Source of the DNA: Larkinella knui
GTDB taxonomy: Bacteria > Bacteroidota > Bacteroidia > Cytophagales > Spirosomataceae
Reading direction: 5' to 3'
DNA length: 64,000 nt
Assembly: GCF_003858645.1 (NCBI RefSeq)
Contig: NZ_RQJP01000007.1
Span: 248,001 to 312,000 of the forward strand
Both the position numbers and the translations under genes were made by a program. Under the pieces are notes generated by a model that saw only the letters and a list, made by a program, of their open reading frames with translations, was not told the DNA's origin and ran no database searches. Every line of letters begins with the position of its first letter. The first letter of the stretch is position 1. Positions 34,196 to 42,766 of the stretch are shown here, piece after piece.

Positions 34196-37100
34196 ACGAC
34201 AGTACTGAGGGGTTGATTATAAAATTTGCTTTCCGGATCTTCCGGATCGAGAGATACAGACTGAACGGAAGCTTTGGTCTGAAACTGCGTGAAAACGCAG
34301 GGCAGAATCAGCAAAGCCGCCAGCGTGGAAGCAATCAAACCGCCGATGACGGCCTGGCCGAGCGGGGCAATCTGGTCGCCACCCTCGCCCATACCGGAGG
34401 CCATCGGCACCATCCCGGCAATCATGGCGATGCTGGTCATTAGAATCGGTCGAATCCGGCTGTTGGCCGCCAGCACGACGGCTTTGCGCGTATCGCCCAT
34501 TTCCAGCCGTAAATTTTCCGCATTGGTCACCATCAGAATGGCGTTGGCGACCGATACGCCCACGGACATGATCAAACCCATGTACGATTGGAGATTGAGC
34601 GTGGCCCCACAGGCCAGCAGCATCAGCAGCGACCCGGCGATGACGGCCGGAATGGCCGCCAGAATAACCAGCGACAACTTAAACGACTGGTAATTGGCCG
34701 CCAGCAACAGGAAAATAATCACAATCGCGACGAGAAGACCGGTTTGCAAACTGCTCAGCGTGTCGGTCAGCAGGCTGGTTTGACCACCCAGTTCAACGAG
34801 CACACCCCGGGGCGGTTCACCCGCGTTTTTGATCGCCAGTTGAACGGCTTTTTGGGCCGAACCCAAATCCTTGTTCTGCAAATTGGCCGTGATCGTCACC
34901 AGCCGGTTGGGTCCGGCGCGGTCGTATTCGCCGGGGGCGGTACCTTCCGAAAACGTCGCGACGTCTGACAGCAGCGGGTGCATTTCGCCACTCTTCAGCG
35001 GGATGTTTCCGATGTCGCTGGCGCTGCTCATTTTGTATTCCGGAATCTGCACCTGCACCTGATAGGCCAGCCCTTTCGACTCATCGAGCCAGAGGTTTTT
35101 GTCCGTAAACCGGCTGGATGAGGTGGCCGCGACCATCGAGCGGGCCACCTGCGTGGACGTAACTCCCAGTTGACCGGCCCGTTCGCGGTTCAGTGTTACG
35201 TTCAAAACCGGGTAGGCGAGGGGCTGGGCAATCTGGACGTCGCGCAGGAAGTCGATTTTCGCCATTTCCTGCCGGATTTTGTTGGCAAACCGCCCGGCTT
35301 CGTTCAGGTCTTTGGCGGCTACCGTCACCTCAATCGGCGTCGACGCGCCCTGACTCATGATTTTTTCGGTCAGCTCAATCGGTTCGAAGGAGATGTTGGC
35401 CGTCGGCAAAGCTTTGGCAATCCGCTCCCGCAGTTCTTCCTTCAGGTTGTCCATTTTCACCGGATGATCTTCCTTCAGCGACACCTGCAAAACCGCTTCG
35501 TGCGGACCGCTGTTGAACACGAAGATGTTGGACGTTCCGTAGCTGGAAGGAACCGTGCCGACGTAGGCCGACGAGATTTCCACGTTGTCGGCCCCGACCG
35601 ATTCTTTGATAATATCCAGCACTTTCAGCGTGGCGGTTTCGGTGCGTTCCACCCGCGTTCCGTCCGGAATCCGCAGGCGCATCTGAAATTGGTGGCTGTT
35701 GCCGTGGGGCAGAATATCGGTTCCGATCACCAGAAAGCACACGACGATAATCGCCAGACTACCAATTAGATAACCGCCAACCACCAGCCCCCGGCGATTC
35801 AGGATTTTTTCGAGTGAGGCCGAATACCGTTGTTTGAACTTGTCAAAACCGGTGGCATTTTTGACCGGATGAGCGCCTTCTTCCAGCATCGTATGCCGTT
35901 CCTGCGCATCGAGTGCCAGCGTAGCCGGTTCGTGGGCCGGATGACTTTTCAGGAGCCAGTTGGCCAGTACCGGAACGAACGTTTGCGACAGTAAAAATGA
36001 CGCGATCATGGCAAAACCGACGGACAACGACAGTGGCAGGAACATCGAACGGGGTACGCCACTCATGACGAACGCGGGCGCAAAAACCGCCAGAATGGCC
36101 AGCAGAATCAGGAATTCCGGGAAAACGATTTCTTTACAGGCATCCCAGATTGCCACGGCTTTGGGCCGACCCATTTCCAGGTGCTGGTGAATGTTTTCAA
36201 TCGTCACCGTGGCCTGATCGACCAGAATCCCGATGGCCAGTGCCAGCCCCGACAGCGTCATGATGTTGATGGTTTGCCCGCAAAGGTTGAGCATGATGAC
36301 CGCCGACAGAATCGAGATCGGGATGGTAACCACCACGATAATCACACTTCGCCAGTCGCGCAGGAAAAGCAACACCATCAAACCGGTCAAAACCGCCCCC
36401 AGAATTCCTTCCGTTACCAGACTTTTGAGGGCGTTGGTGACGTAAACCGACTGATCGAATTCGTAGGAAATCTTGACATCTTCCGGCACGGCGGCCCGCA
36501 ATTCGGGAAGCGCCTTGCGGATGTTGTTGACGACGTCGAGTGTGGAGGCATCCGATTTTTTGACCACCGGAATGTATACCGCCCGTCGCCCGTTGACCAG
36601 CGCGTAACTCACCGTGACGTCGGCGCCGTCTTCCACCGTGGCGATGTCACGCACAAAAACCGTGGTTCCCGATCCGACCCGAATCGGGATATTGAGAAAG
36701 TCTTCCGGCTTCTTGACCAGCGAGTTAACGGGCGTCATCAGCGTTTTTTCGCCAATCCGAATGTTTCCGGCCGGTGATGGCTGGTTGTTGGTCACAATCG
36801 ATTTGATCACTTCCTCGGGCGTGAGCTGATAGCTCCGCACCAGGGCCGGATTCACTTTCACGATCACCGTCCGCTGGTTTCCCCCGAAGGGCGGAGGGCT
36901 GGAAACGCCCGGAATCCGCGAGAACATGGGCCGCACCCGCGACGACGCGTAATCCTGAATTTCGTTGAGCGAGCGGCTGGGGCTTTCAAAAACCAGTTGC
37001 CCCACCGGCACCGAACTGGCATCGAACCGCACCACCTGGGGCGGCACGGTTCCCTCCGGCATGTAGGCTTTGGCGCGCGAAACGTTGTTGGCCACCTCGG

Positions 37101-37419
37101 CGGCCGCCTGCGCCATATCGGTGCCCGGATAAAACGAAAGCTTGATGAGCGACAGGCCCTGAATGGTTTTTACGTCGATGTCGCGAATCCCGGAGACGTA
37201 GAGGAAGTGGTCCTGGTAGCGGGTCGCGATAAAACCGTCCATCTGGTCGGGGGCCATCCCACCGTAGGGCTGCACCACGTAGATCGTTGGCAAATCGAGA
37301 TTCGGAAAAATATCCACCGGAATGGTAAACAGCGACATCACTGAAAAAAACAGGAGGCCGAGCACCAATACCAGCACCGAAATGGGCTTCCGCAGTGCGG
37401 AACGAATGAGTTGATACAT
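34192..37419 (-). CDS. RND multidrug/cation efflux permease (AcrB/MdtB-like)
   Basis: A 1075-residue inner-membrane transporter from ATG 37419 (MYQLIRSALRKPISVLV), with the usual first helix; the longer frame runs through a palindrome. Two repeats of six helices and large periplasmic loops are evident. The proton-relay aspartate region reads GILVDQATVTIENI near residue 405, with one Asp where AcrB has a pair. MFLPLSLSVGFAMIASFLLS and GVSVANAILMVTNAENLR are further family marks. Size and motifs fit hydrophobe/amphiphile exporters rather than heavy-metal pumps, though the substrate is not known. Confidence 0.93.
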   Translation of the reverse strand: MYQLIRSALRKPISVLVLVLGLLFFSVMSLFTIPVDIFPNLDLPTIYVVQPYGGMAPDQMDGFIATRYQDHFLYVSGIRDIDVKTIQGLSLIKLSFYPGTDMAQAAAEVANNVSRAKAYMPEGTVPPQVVRFDASSVPVGQLVFESPSRSLNEIQDYASSRVRPMFSRIPGVSSPPPFGGNQRTVIVKVNPALVRSYQLTPEEVIKSIVTNNQPSPAGNIRIGEKTLMTPVNSLVKKPEDFLNIPIRVGSGTTVFVRDIATVEDGADVTVSYALVNGRRAVYIPVVKKSDASTLDVVNNIRKALPELRAAVPEDVKISYEFDQSVYVTNALKSLVTEGILGAVLTGLMVLLFLRDWRSVIIVVVTIPISILSAVIMLNLCGQTINIMTLSGLALAIGILVDQATVTIENIHQHLEMGRPKAVAIWDACKEIVFPEFLILLAILAVFAPAFVMSGVPRSMFLPLSLSVGFAMIASFLLSQTFVPVLANWLLKSHPAHEPATLALDAQERHTMLEEGAHPVKNATGFDKFKQRYSASLEKILNRRGLVVGGYLIGSLAIIVVCFLVIGTDILPHGNSHQFQMRLRIPDGTRVERTETATLKVLDIIKESVGADNVEISSAYVGTVPSSYGTSNIFVFNSGPHEAVLQVSLKEDHPVKMDNLKEELRERIAKALPTANISFEPIELTEKIMSQGASTPIEVTVAAKDLNEAGRFANKIRQEMAKIDFLRDVQIAQPLAYPVLNVTLNRERAGQLGVTSTQVARSMVAATSSSRFTDKNLWLDESKGLAYQVQVQIPEYKMSSASDIGNIPLKSGEMHPLLSDVATFSEGTAPGEYDRAGPNRLVTITANLQNKDLGSAQKAVQLAIKNAGEPPRGVLVELGGQTSLLTDTLSSLQTGLLVAIVIIFLLLAANYQSFKLSLVILAAIPAVIAGSLLMLLACGATLNLQSYMGLIMSVGVSVANAILMVTNAENLRLEMGDTRKAVVLAANSRIRPILMTSIAMIAGMVPMASGMGEGGDQIAPLGQAVIGGLIASTLAALLILPCVFTQFQTKASVQSVSLDPEDPESKFYNQPLSTVV

Positions 37420-37429
37420 AAAAATTCTG

Positions 37430-37540
37430 GGTTTTCGGTTTCGGTTTACCGTTTTCGGTGGCTGACGCATGCTTCCTGACGGATTTATGCAGCGTGTTAG
37501 CTGGCATGCGTCAGCCACCGAAAACGGTAAACCGAAAACC
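37430..37540. repeat. Palindromic repeat between tolC-like and RND permease genes
   Basis: A 31-base perfect match between 37442-37472 and 37504-37534, extended by six more pairs after a 6-base insertion. It is the inverted counterpart of the element at 16.9 kb, with one compensatory pair change (A-T to G-C). It begins 11 bases upstream of the permease start and lies between two genes of one operon. Confidence 0.92.
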
Positions 37541-37547
37541 GTATACT

Positions 37548-38954
37548 TTATTTAATCTGGTTCATAAACAGCGAGATATCTCCCTCGGCAGCGGCTTTCA
37601 GGAGCAGATACCGCCAGACGTTGCTGGTGGCGATGTAGCCGTCGGTTTCGGCCCGGTTCAGGGTCACGAAGCTTTGCAGGAGGGTGGGCAAATCGGCCAG
37701 TCCGTTCTGGTAGCGGGCTTTGGCCTGGTTGTAGGCTTGCTGCGCGGCCCGGAGTTGGACGGGTGCCTGCCGGGCCTGTTCCAGCCCAACCTGCAATTGC
37801 GTATCGGCTTCCCGGTTCTGGCGGGTAATGCGCAATTGCTGGTCGTTGTAGAGTTGCCGGAAACGTTCGACCTGAAACTGTTCGCTGCGGTAATCGTGTT
37901 TGACGCGCAACGTATTGGTCAGATTCCAGCGGGCCACGACGCCGAACAGATAATTATACGCCTGATAACCAAGGCCCCGGCTAAAATCCATGCTGAAGGC
38001 ATCGCCGGTATTGGCAAATCCCGAACCCCGGGCCCACCCGGCTCCGACGAGCGAAATCGACGGCAGCATGGAACGCTGGAGCGCCACCGTCCGCGCGGAT
38101 GAGAAGTTGATCTGGGATTGAAAAAACCGCAAAACCGGGTTTTTCGGAGAAATTGAATCCGATTGGAAAGTGGTTTGCGGTAAAGTCGTATAGAATTTCA
38201 TGCTGTCGACCCGCAAACCGGCCTGCACCTGGCCGATGAGTTCCGAAAGCCTGAGCCGCTGCACCTGTTCACGCTGCTGACTTTCCAGGAGTTGAAGCCG
38301 CGCCCGAACCGCTTCGGCGGTCGCCAGCGAACTATCGACGCCCGCCCGCATACCGGATTGAACGCCCGCATCGACCACATTCTTGAACGTCTGGGCGCGT
38401 TCGACGTTGCTGCGCTGGACTTCTGCCAGTTTCTGGTTGATCAGCAGCGTTAAATAAGCGTCGATGATCCGAATCTGATGCTGAAAGAGTTCGTTTTCGT
38501 AATCGGACTGCGAACGGTGAAGATCCGCTTCGGCCACCTTCACGTTGGCTTTCACCCGGCCAAAATTGATCACCCGCCAGTCGATGACGGCGCTGGCGAA
38601 ACTGCCGGTGGTGCCCTGGTAGATGTTGTCGGACCGAATACCGCCGGAGGTTGAAACCGACGTTCCTTCGTTGGGGAAAAACGACCCGTTCAGGCTGTTG
38701 CTGGTTGCGTAGGTGTACTGATCCTGGAGGATGACGGTGGGCAGATAGTCCGTCCGGCTGGACTGAATCCGCTTTTCAGCACTCTGGATTTCGGCCTGTT
38801 TGGATTTCAGAAACGGATAAGCCCGCGTCCCCTGCTCGATGGCCTGCGACAGCGTCAGGGTTTGGGCGAAACTGATACCGGGGCCGGGCAGAAGTACCGT
38901 AGCAACCAGGAAAAGTTTGAATGATCGGATAAACCAGAAAATAGCGTGTTTCAT
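37548..38954 (-). CDS. TolC-family outer-membrane efflux protein
   Basis: A 468-residue protein with a signal peptide (to about residue 30, ISFAQ). Two repeats of long coiled-coil helices separated by short beta segments are clear (TLSQAIEQGTRAYPFLKSKQAEIQSAEKRIQSSRTDYLP, later QAKARYQNGLADLPTLLQSFVTLNRAETDGYIA). It would form the outer-membrane channel for the RND pump. It is the first gene of the minus-strand operon and is separated from the permease by a palindromic repeat. Confidence 0.92.
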   Translation of the reverse strand: MKHAIFWFIRSFKLFLVATVLLPGPGISFAQTLTLSQAIEQGTRAYPFLKSKQAEIQSAEKRIQSSRTDYLPTVILQDQYTYATSNSLNGSFFPNEGTSVSTSGGIRSDNIYQGTTGSFASAVIDWRVINFGRVKANVKVAEADLHRSQSDYENELFQHQIRIIDAYLTLLINQKLAEVQRSNVERAQTFKNVVDAGVQSGMRAGVDSSLATAEAVRARLQLLESQQREQVQRLRLSELIGQVQAGLRVDSMKFYTTLPQTTFQSDSISPKNPVLRFFQSQINFSSARTVALQRSMLPSISLVGAGWARGSGFANTGDAFSMDFSRGLGYQAYNYLFGVVARWNLTNTLRVKHDYRSEQFQVERFRQLYNDQQLRITRQNREADTQLQVGLEQARQAPVQLRAAQQAYNQAKARYQNGLADLPTLLQSFVTLNRAETDGYIATSNVWRYLLLKAAAEGDISLFMNQIK

Positions 38955-39040
38955 TGGCGATTGCGGATCACGATGGTGACAAATCGGTGATCAACAGCCT
39001 GCAAAACAAAGGGGCAATTCTGGAAACATTTGGAAAGTAA

Positions 39041-39145
39041 AAAGATTGTTTCGCAGAGTTTAGCGGAGAAAATCAGAGTTTATCAGAGTTATTTTTCTCT
39101 GTGTAACTCCCCTTTTTCTCTGCTAAACTCTGCGAAACAATCTTT
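39041..39145. repeat. Long palindrome in the divergent region before the efflux operon
   Basis: Arms 39041-39072 and 39114-39145 pair at 31 of 32 positions. The element lies between tolC (minus) and the two-component system (plus), where both promoters are expected. Similar CGCAGAGTTTAGC-type palindromes are familiar in Bacteroidota genomes. Confidence 0.92.
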
Positions 39146-39198
39146 TTTTCATCACCCCCTCCATGAGAAACCTCCAGAATCTTTCCAACATTGGCCTC

Positions 39199-39206
39199 TA
39201 CTTTTG
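39199..39206 (+). promoter_or_regulatory. Possible -7 element (TACTTTTG) of the efflux two-component system
   Basis: A consensus TAnnTTTG site 31 bases before ATG 39237. It supports that ATG over the longer upstream frame. No TTTG at the -33 distance. Confidence 0.4.
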
Positions 39207-39236
39207 GTGTTTAGTTTAGACGAACCCCGTAGAAAA

Positions 39237-39914
39237 ATGAAGGTACTGGTAGTAGAAGATGAAAAAGGCCTGGCCGAAAGCATCACCGACTATATGAACA
39301 AAGAGGGGTATATTTGCGAGACGGCGGGGACGTTCCGGGAAGCCGACGAGCGGATTTATCTCTATGATTATGACTGTGTTATCGTGGATCTGACGCTGCC
39401 CGACGGCGACGGTTTTCAACTGATTCAGACGCTGAAGAAGCTGCTGGCCACTACGGGGGTGATCATCATCTCGGCCCGTAATGCGCTGGAAGATAAGATT
39501 CGGGGGCTGGAAATTGGTTCGGACGACTACCTGACCAAGCCGTTCCATCTGTCGGAACTGAACGCCCGGGTGAAGTCGCTGATTCGCCGGCGGAATTTTG
39601 GCGGACAGACCGAAATCCGGTACCACGAAATCCGGGTGCTGCCCGCGTCGCGGAAGGTGTACATCAACGATCAGCTGACCGTCATCTCCCGAAAAGAATA
39701 CGATTTATTGCTGTATTTTCTGTCGAACATCGACGTTGTGCTGACCAAAGTTTCCATCGCCGAACATTTGTGGGGCGACAACATCGATTCCGCCGATTCA
39801 CTGGATATGGTTTATTCACACATTAAAAACCTGCGCCGAAAGCTACTGGAAAAAGGCGGTTCGGATTATGTGCGCTCGGTGTACGGCATTGGGTATAAAT
39901 TCGGAGAACCTTGA
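39237..39914 (+). CDS. OmpR-family response regulator (efflux-linked)
   Basis: A 225-residue regulator from ATG 39237, which begins the receiver (MKVLVVEDEKGLAESI). Asp51 in VIVDLTLPDGDG is the phospho-acceptor and Lys near 102 lies in YLTKPFHL. The winged helix (about 130-225) has SRKEYDLLLYFLSNIDVVLTK and VYSHIKNLRRKLLEKGG. It is divergent from the TolC/RND operon and overlaps the kinase gene, so it probably controls efflux. Confidence 0.94.
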   Translation: MKVLVVEDEKGLAESITDYMNKEGYICETAGTFREADERIYLYDYDCVIVDLTLPDGDGFQLIQTLKKLLATTGVIIISARNALEDKIRGLEIGSDDYLTKPFHLSELNARVKSLIRRRNFGGQTEIRYHEIRVLPASRKVYINDQLTVISRKEYDLLLYFLSNIDVVLTKVSIAEHLWGDNIDSADSLDMVYSHIKNLRRKLLEKGGSDYVRSVYGIGYKFGEP

Positions 39915-41185
39915 AACTGCTCGCTAAAACCAACCGCATTTACCTGGCCTTTTCGCTGGCCATTTATCTGTTCGCCGGGCTGGCCTTTTATCAGGTCGTC
40001 CGGATTTTGATTTATCGGGAAGTCGAAAGCCGGTTGCGGGTGGAACGACTTGATTTTGAGGCTTATATACGCGCTCATAAGTCCTGGTCGGATAGTACGT
40101 ATTTTATTGAAAATAAAGTCGACGTCGTGCCGGTTGGGCATCGTCCGCTGTTGCCCGAAACGTTTATCGACACCCTGATCCGGAACCGGTACGACGATGA
40201 ACTGATGCCGTTCCGGCAGCTTACGTTTTATACCACCATTCAGGGCGTAACGAACCGGGTGTCGATTCGAAAATCGCTGATTCAATCCTACCAGCTGATC
40301 GAGGTCATTACCGCTACGATGGCGACCTGTCTGGGGCTGCTGCTGCTCGGCACGTTCTGGTTTCAGGGAAAACTGTCGGGGCGGCTCTGGCATCCGTTTT
40401 ACGAAAGTCTGTCGCGCATCAAACGCTTCAATCTGGCGAGCGCAACGCCCCTGCAACTCGATAAACCGGAGATCAACGAGTTTCGCGAACTGAATGAGGT
40501 ACTTCGGAAGATGGGCGACAAAATGCAGCAGGATTACCGCAGCCTGAAGGAATTTACCGAAAATGCGTCCCACGAAATCCAGACGCCCCTGGCGCTCATC
40601 AATGCCAAAGTCGAACAGCTTATTCAGTCGGAAAAACTGACCGAAAGCCAGGGCCGCTGGATTGAAGATATCTACCAGGCGTCCCGGCGCATGGCCCGGC
40701 TGAATCAGGGGTTGTTGCTGTTGGCAAAGATTGAGAATCACCAGTTTACCGAAAACCAAACCGTTGATCTGACGGCTTTACTGGCCGAAAAACTGACCGA
40801 CATGGACGAGGTCTTGCTCCACAAACAAATTACAGTTCAGATCCCGAGCCGGGTGCCGTTTGAGGTTCAGTTGCCGCCGTCACTGGCCGATAGTCTGGTG
40901 ATGAATCTGGTCAACAATGCCATCAAACACAATCATGCCGAGGGGCGCGTGGAACTGGCGTCTGACGGGCAAAGTTTGTGGCTGGGCAATACGGGTAATG
41001 CGCTGGTTTCGAACCCGGAACGGCTTTTTGAACGCTTCAAAAAGGAAGGCTCCAGCCCCGATTCCGTGGGGCTTGGACTGGCCATTATCCGGGAGATCTG
41101 CGACACCTACGGGTTGCAGGTGCGGTATGAAGAGCAGAAGGGCTGGCACCGGTTTTGCATTTCCCGGCGATTGGAAGCCGCGTAG
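39911..41185 (+). CDS. Sensor histidine kinase (efflux-linked)
   Basis: A 424-residue kinase. It starts with TTG 39911, overlapping the regulator's stop codon (TTGA), a coupling that supports this unusual start. Transmembrane helices lie at about 11-32 and 132-152 around a periplasmic part of roughly 95 residues. HisKA His221 is in FTENASHEIQTPLAL; the ATPase domain has LVNNAIKHN and SVGLGLAIIREI. It likely senses an envelope stress or a pump substrate. Confidence 0.93.
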   Translation: MKLLAKTNRIYLAFSLAIYLFAGLAFYQVVRILIYREVESRLRVERLDFEAYIRAHKSWSDSTYFIENKVDVVPVGHRPLLPETFIDTLIRNRYDDELMPFRQLTFYTTIQGVTNRVSIRKSLIQSYQLIEVITATMATCLGLLLLGTFWFQGKLSGRLWHPFYESLSRIKRFNLASATPLQLDKPEINEFRELNEVLRKMGDKMQQDYRSLKEFTENASHEIQTPLALINAKVEQLIQSEKLTESQGRWIEDIYQASRRMARLNQGLLLLAKIENHQFTENQTVDLTALLAEKLTDMDEVLLHKQITVQIPSRVPFEVQLPPSLADSLVMNLVNNAIKHNHAEGRVELASDGQSLWLGNTGNALVSNPERLFERFKKEGSSPDSVGLGLAIIREICDTYGLQVRYEEQKGWHRFCISRRLEAA

Positions 41186-41297
41186 ATCCGCGCCGTGTTC
41201 CGGCTGATTTTCCTGAAAATTTAATTTTGTTGATGCCCGGGAACATAAAATAGCTACATTTACATCGCAGGCGATTTAAACGTATACGACTTAAAAA

Positions 41298-41735
41298 ATG
41301 AAAACTCCCCAAACCAGCACCCTCCAAAATATCTTCAGGATTCTCCTGGGCGCCTTCATGATTCTGGCCGCTCTTGGGCACTTCACCTTCCAGCGGCAGG
41401 ATTTTCAGGCGCAAGTCCCCAATTGGTTGCCTTTGAGTAAAGATCTGGTGGTCGTTCTGTCGGGGGTTGTGGAAATCCTTCTGGGATTAGGAATGGTGTT
41501 TGGGGGCCGCCATAAAGTAAAAATCGGGCTTGCCTTAGCGGTTTTCTACGTTCTGGTTTTTCCCGGCAACATCGCTCAATACCTGAACCGAATCGATGCT
41601 TTTGGTCTGGATACGGATCAGAAACGGCTGATCCGGTTATTTTTTCAACCGGTATTGGTAGCCTGGGCTTTGTGGTCAACGGGCGCTTATCAATCTCTTT
41701 TTTCTACCTCTAAAAGCAATTCAGATCATGCCTGA
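41298..41735 (+). CDS. DoxX-family membrane protein
   Basis: A 145-residue protein with four hydrophobic helices (about 12-30, 50-68, 75-92, 118-136). The first helix region RILLGAFMILAALGHFTF and the second VLSGVVEILLGLGMVFGG fit the DoxX fold. In some bacteria DoxX-like proteins work with redox enzymes at the membrane against oxidative stress, which agrees with the next two genes. Its end overlaps the glutathione peroxidase gene by eight bases. Confidence 0.85.
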   Translation: MKTPQTSTLQNIFRILLGAFMILAALGHFTFQRQDFQAQVPNWLPLSKDLVVVLSGVVEILLGLGMVFGGRHKVKIGLALAVFYVLVFPGNIAQYLNRIDAFGLDTDQKRLIRLFFQPVLVAWALWSTGAYQSLFSTSKSNSDHA

Positions 41736-42210
41736 CCAAAAATTTTATGACTTCGAAGCGGCCAACCTTGCCGGAGAAGTCATTTCGATGGAACAATACA
41801 AAGGGAAAGTGATCATGGTCGTCAATACGGCGAGTCAGTGTGGTCTAACCCCGCAGTATGAAGGCCTGGAAGATTTATATACCCAGTATAAAGACCAGGG
41901 ATTGGTTATTTTAGGCTTTCCCTGCAATCAATTCGGGGGCCAGGAACCGGGAAGTTCGGCCGACATTCAGGAATTCTGTCAGTTAAATTACGGGGTGAGC
42001 TTCCCGATGTTTGCCAAAGTGGACGTCAATGGTGAGAATGAGCATCCGATCTTTACCTACTTGAAATCTGAATTGGGAGGCCTTTTCGGTAGTAAAATCA
42101 AATGGAACTTCACTAAATTTATTTTGGATAAAAAGGGCAGACCCGTCAAACGGTTCGCGCCGACTACGGGGCCAAAGGCTACCGAATCGACTCTAAAAAA
42201 GCTCTTGTGA
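41728..42210 (+). CDS. Glutathione/thioredoxin peroxidase (GPx family)
   Basis: A 160-residue peroxidase. The peroxidatic Cys38 lies in VNTASQCGLTPQYEGLE; Gln72 in FGGQEPG and the WNF motif (about 126-128) complete the usual tetrad. Cys84 in EFCQLNYG is a candidate resolving residue, suggesting that thioredoxin rather than glutathione is the reductant. It removes organic or hydrogen peroxides. It sits between a DoxX gene (overlapping) and an OhrR-like gene one base downstream. Confidence 0.94.
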   Translation: MPDQKFYDFEAANLAGEVISMEQYKGKVIMVVNTASQCGLTPQYEGLEDLYTQYKDQGLVILGFPCNQFGGQEPGSSADIQEFCQLNYGVSFPMFAKVDVNGENEHPIFTYLKSELGGLFGSKIKWNFTKFILDKKGRPVKRFAPTTGPKATESTLKKLL

Positions 42211-42211
42211 A

Positions 42212-42682
42212 ATGAAAGATACCGGGATTCTATATCTGGAGCATCAACTCTGTTTTCCATTGTATGTTGCTTCAAGATTGACAACTCAACTGTATGGCCC
42301 TTTATTAAAAGAAATAGATATTACCTATCCGCAATACCTGGTTTTGCTGGTGTTGTGGCAAAAAGATCACCAGTCAGTAAGTGAAATAAGTACGCTTTTG
42401 TATCTGGAATCGAATACGCTGACGCCCCTGCTGAAACGGCTGGAACAGAAGCAGCTGATCCGCCGGAAGAGGCTGGATTCCGACGAAAGGGTGGTAGAGA
42501 TTTCACTGACAGAAGAAGGGAAAAATCTTCAGGCCAAAGCCATCTGCATTCCTGAACGAATTATTGAATCGTTTCGCAGTAGTGAAACCACCGTTGCTGA
42601 ACTAACTGATTTTAAAAAAACACTGTTAAAAATGATTAACACGCTGGAAGGCAAAACCGCTTCCGGCCTTCTGGAGTCGTAA
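42212..42682 (+). CDS. MarR-family regulator, OhrR-like peroxide sensor
   Basis: A 156-residue winged-helix regulator. Cys14 in LEHQLCFPLYVASR is placed like the sensing cysteine of OhrR, and the following TQLYGPLLKEIDITYPQYLVLLVLW matches that group. The DNA-binding wing is around SVSEISTLLYLESNTLTPLLKRLEQKQLIRRKR. It would repress the operon until an organic peroxide oxidises Cys14. It starts one base after the peroxidase stop, so sensor and enzyme are coupled. Confidence 0.9.
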   Translation: MKDTGILYLEHQLCFPLYVASRLTTQLYGPLLKEIDITYPQYLVLLVLWQKDHQSVSEISTLLYLESNTLTPLLKRLEQKQLIRRKRLDSDERVVEISLTEEGKNLQAKAICIPERIIESFRSSETTVAELTDFKKTLLKMINTLEGKTASGLLES

Positions 42683-42766
42683 GGCGAGGGGAGTTGGCCT
42701 GGGCGAACTCGTCGCAGGTGGATAGTCTGAAAATACGGCTCCTGCCAGCCTGCCACAAGAAACGAC

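Noticed and set aside
39030-39236. Upstream extension of the efflux response regulator
   Set aside because: It runs through a long palindrome and a -7-like site; the receiver starts exactly at ATG 39237.
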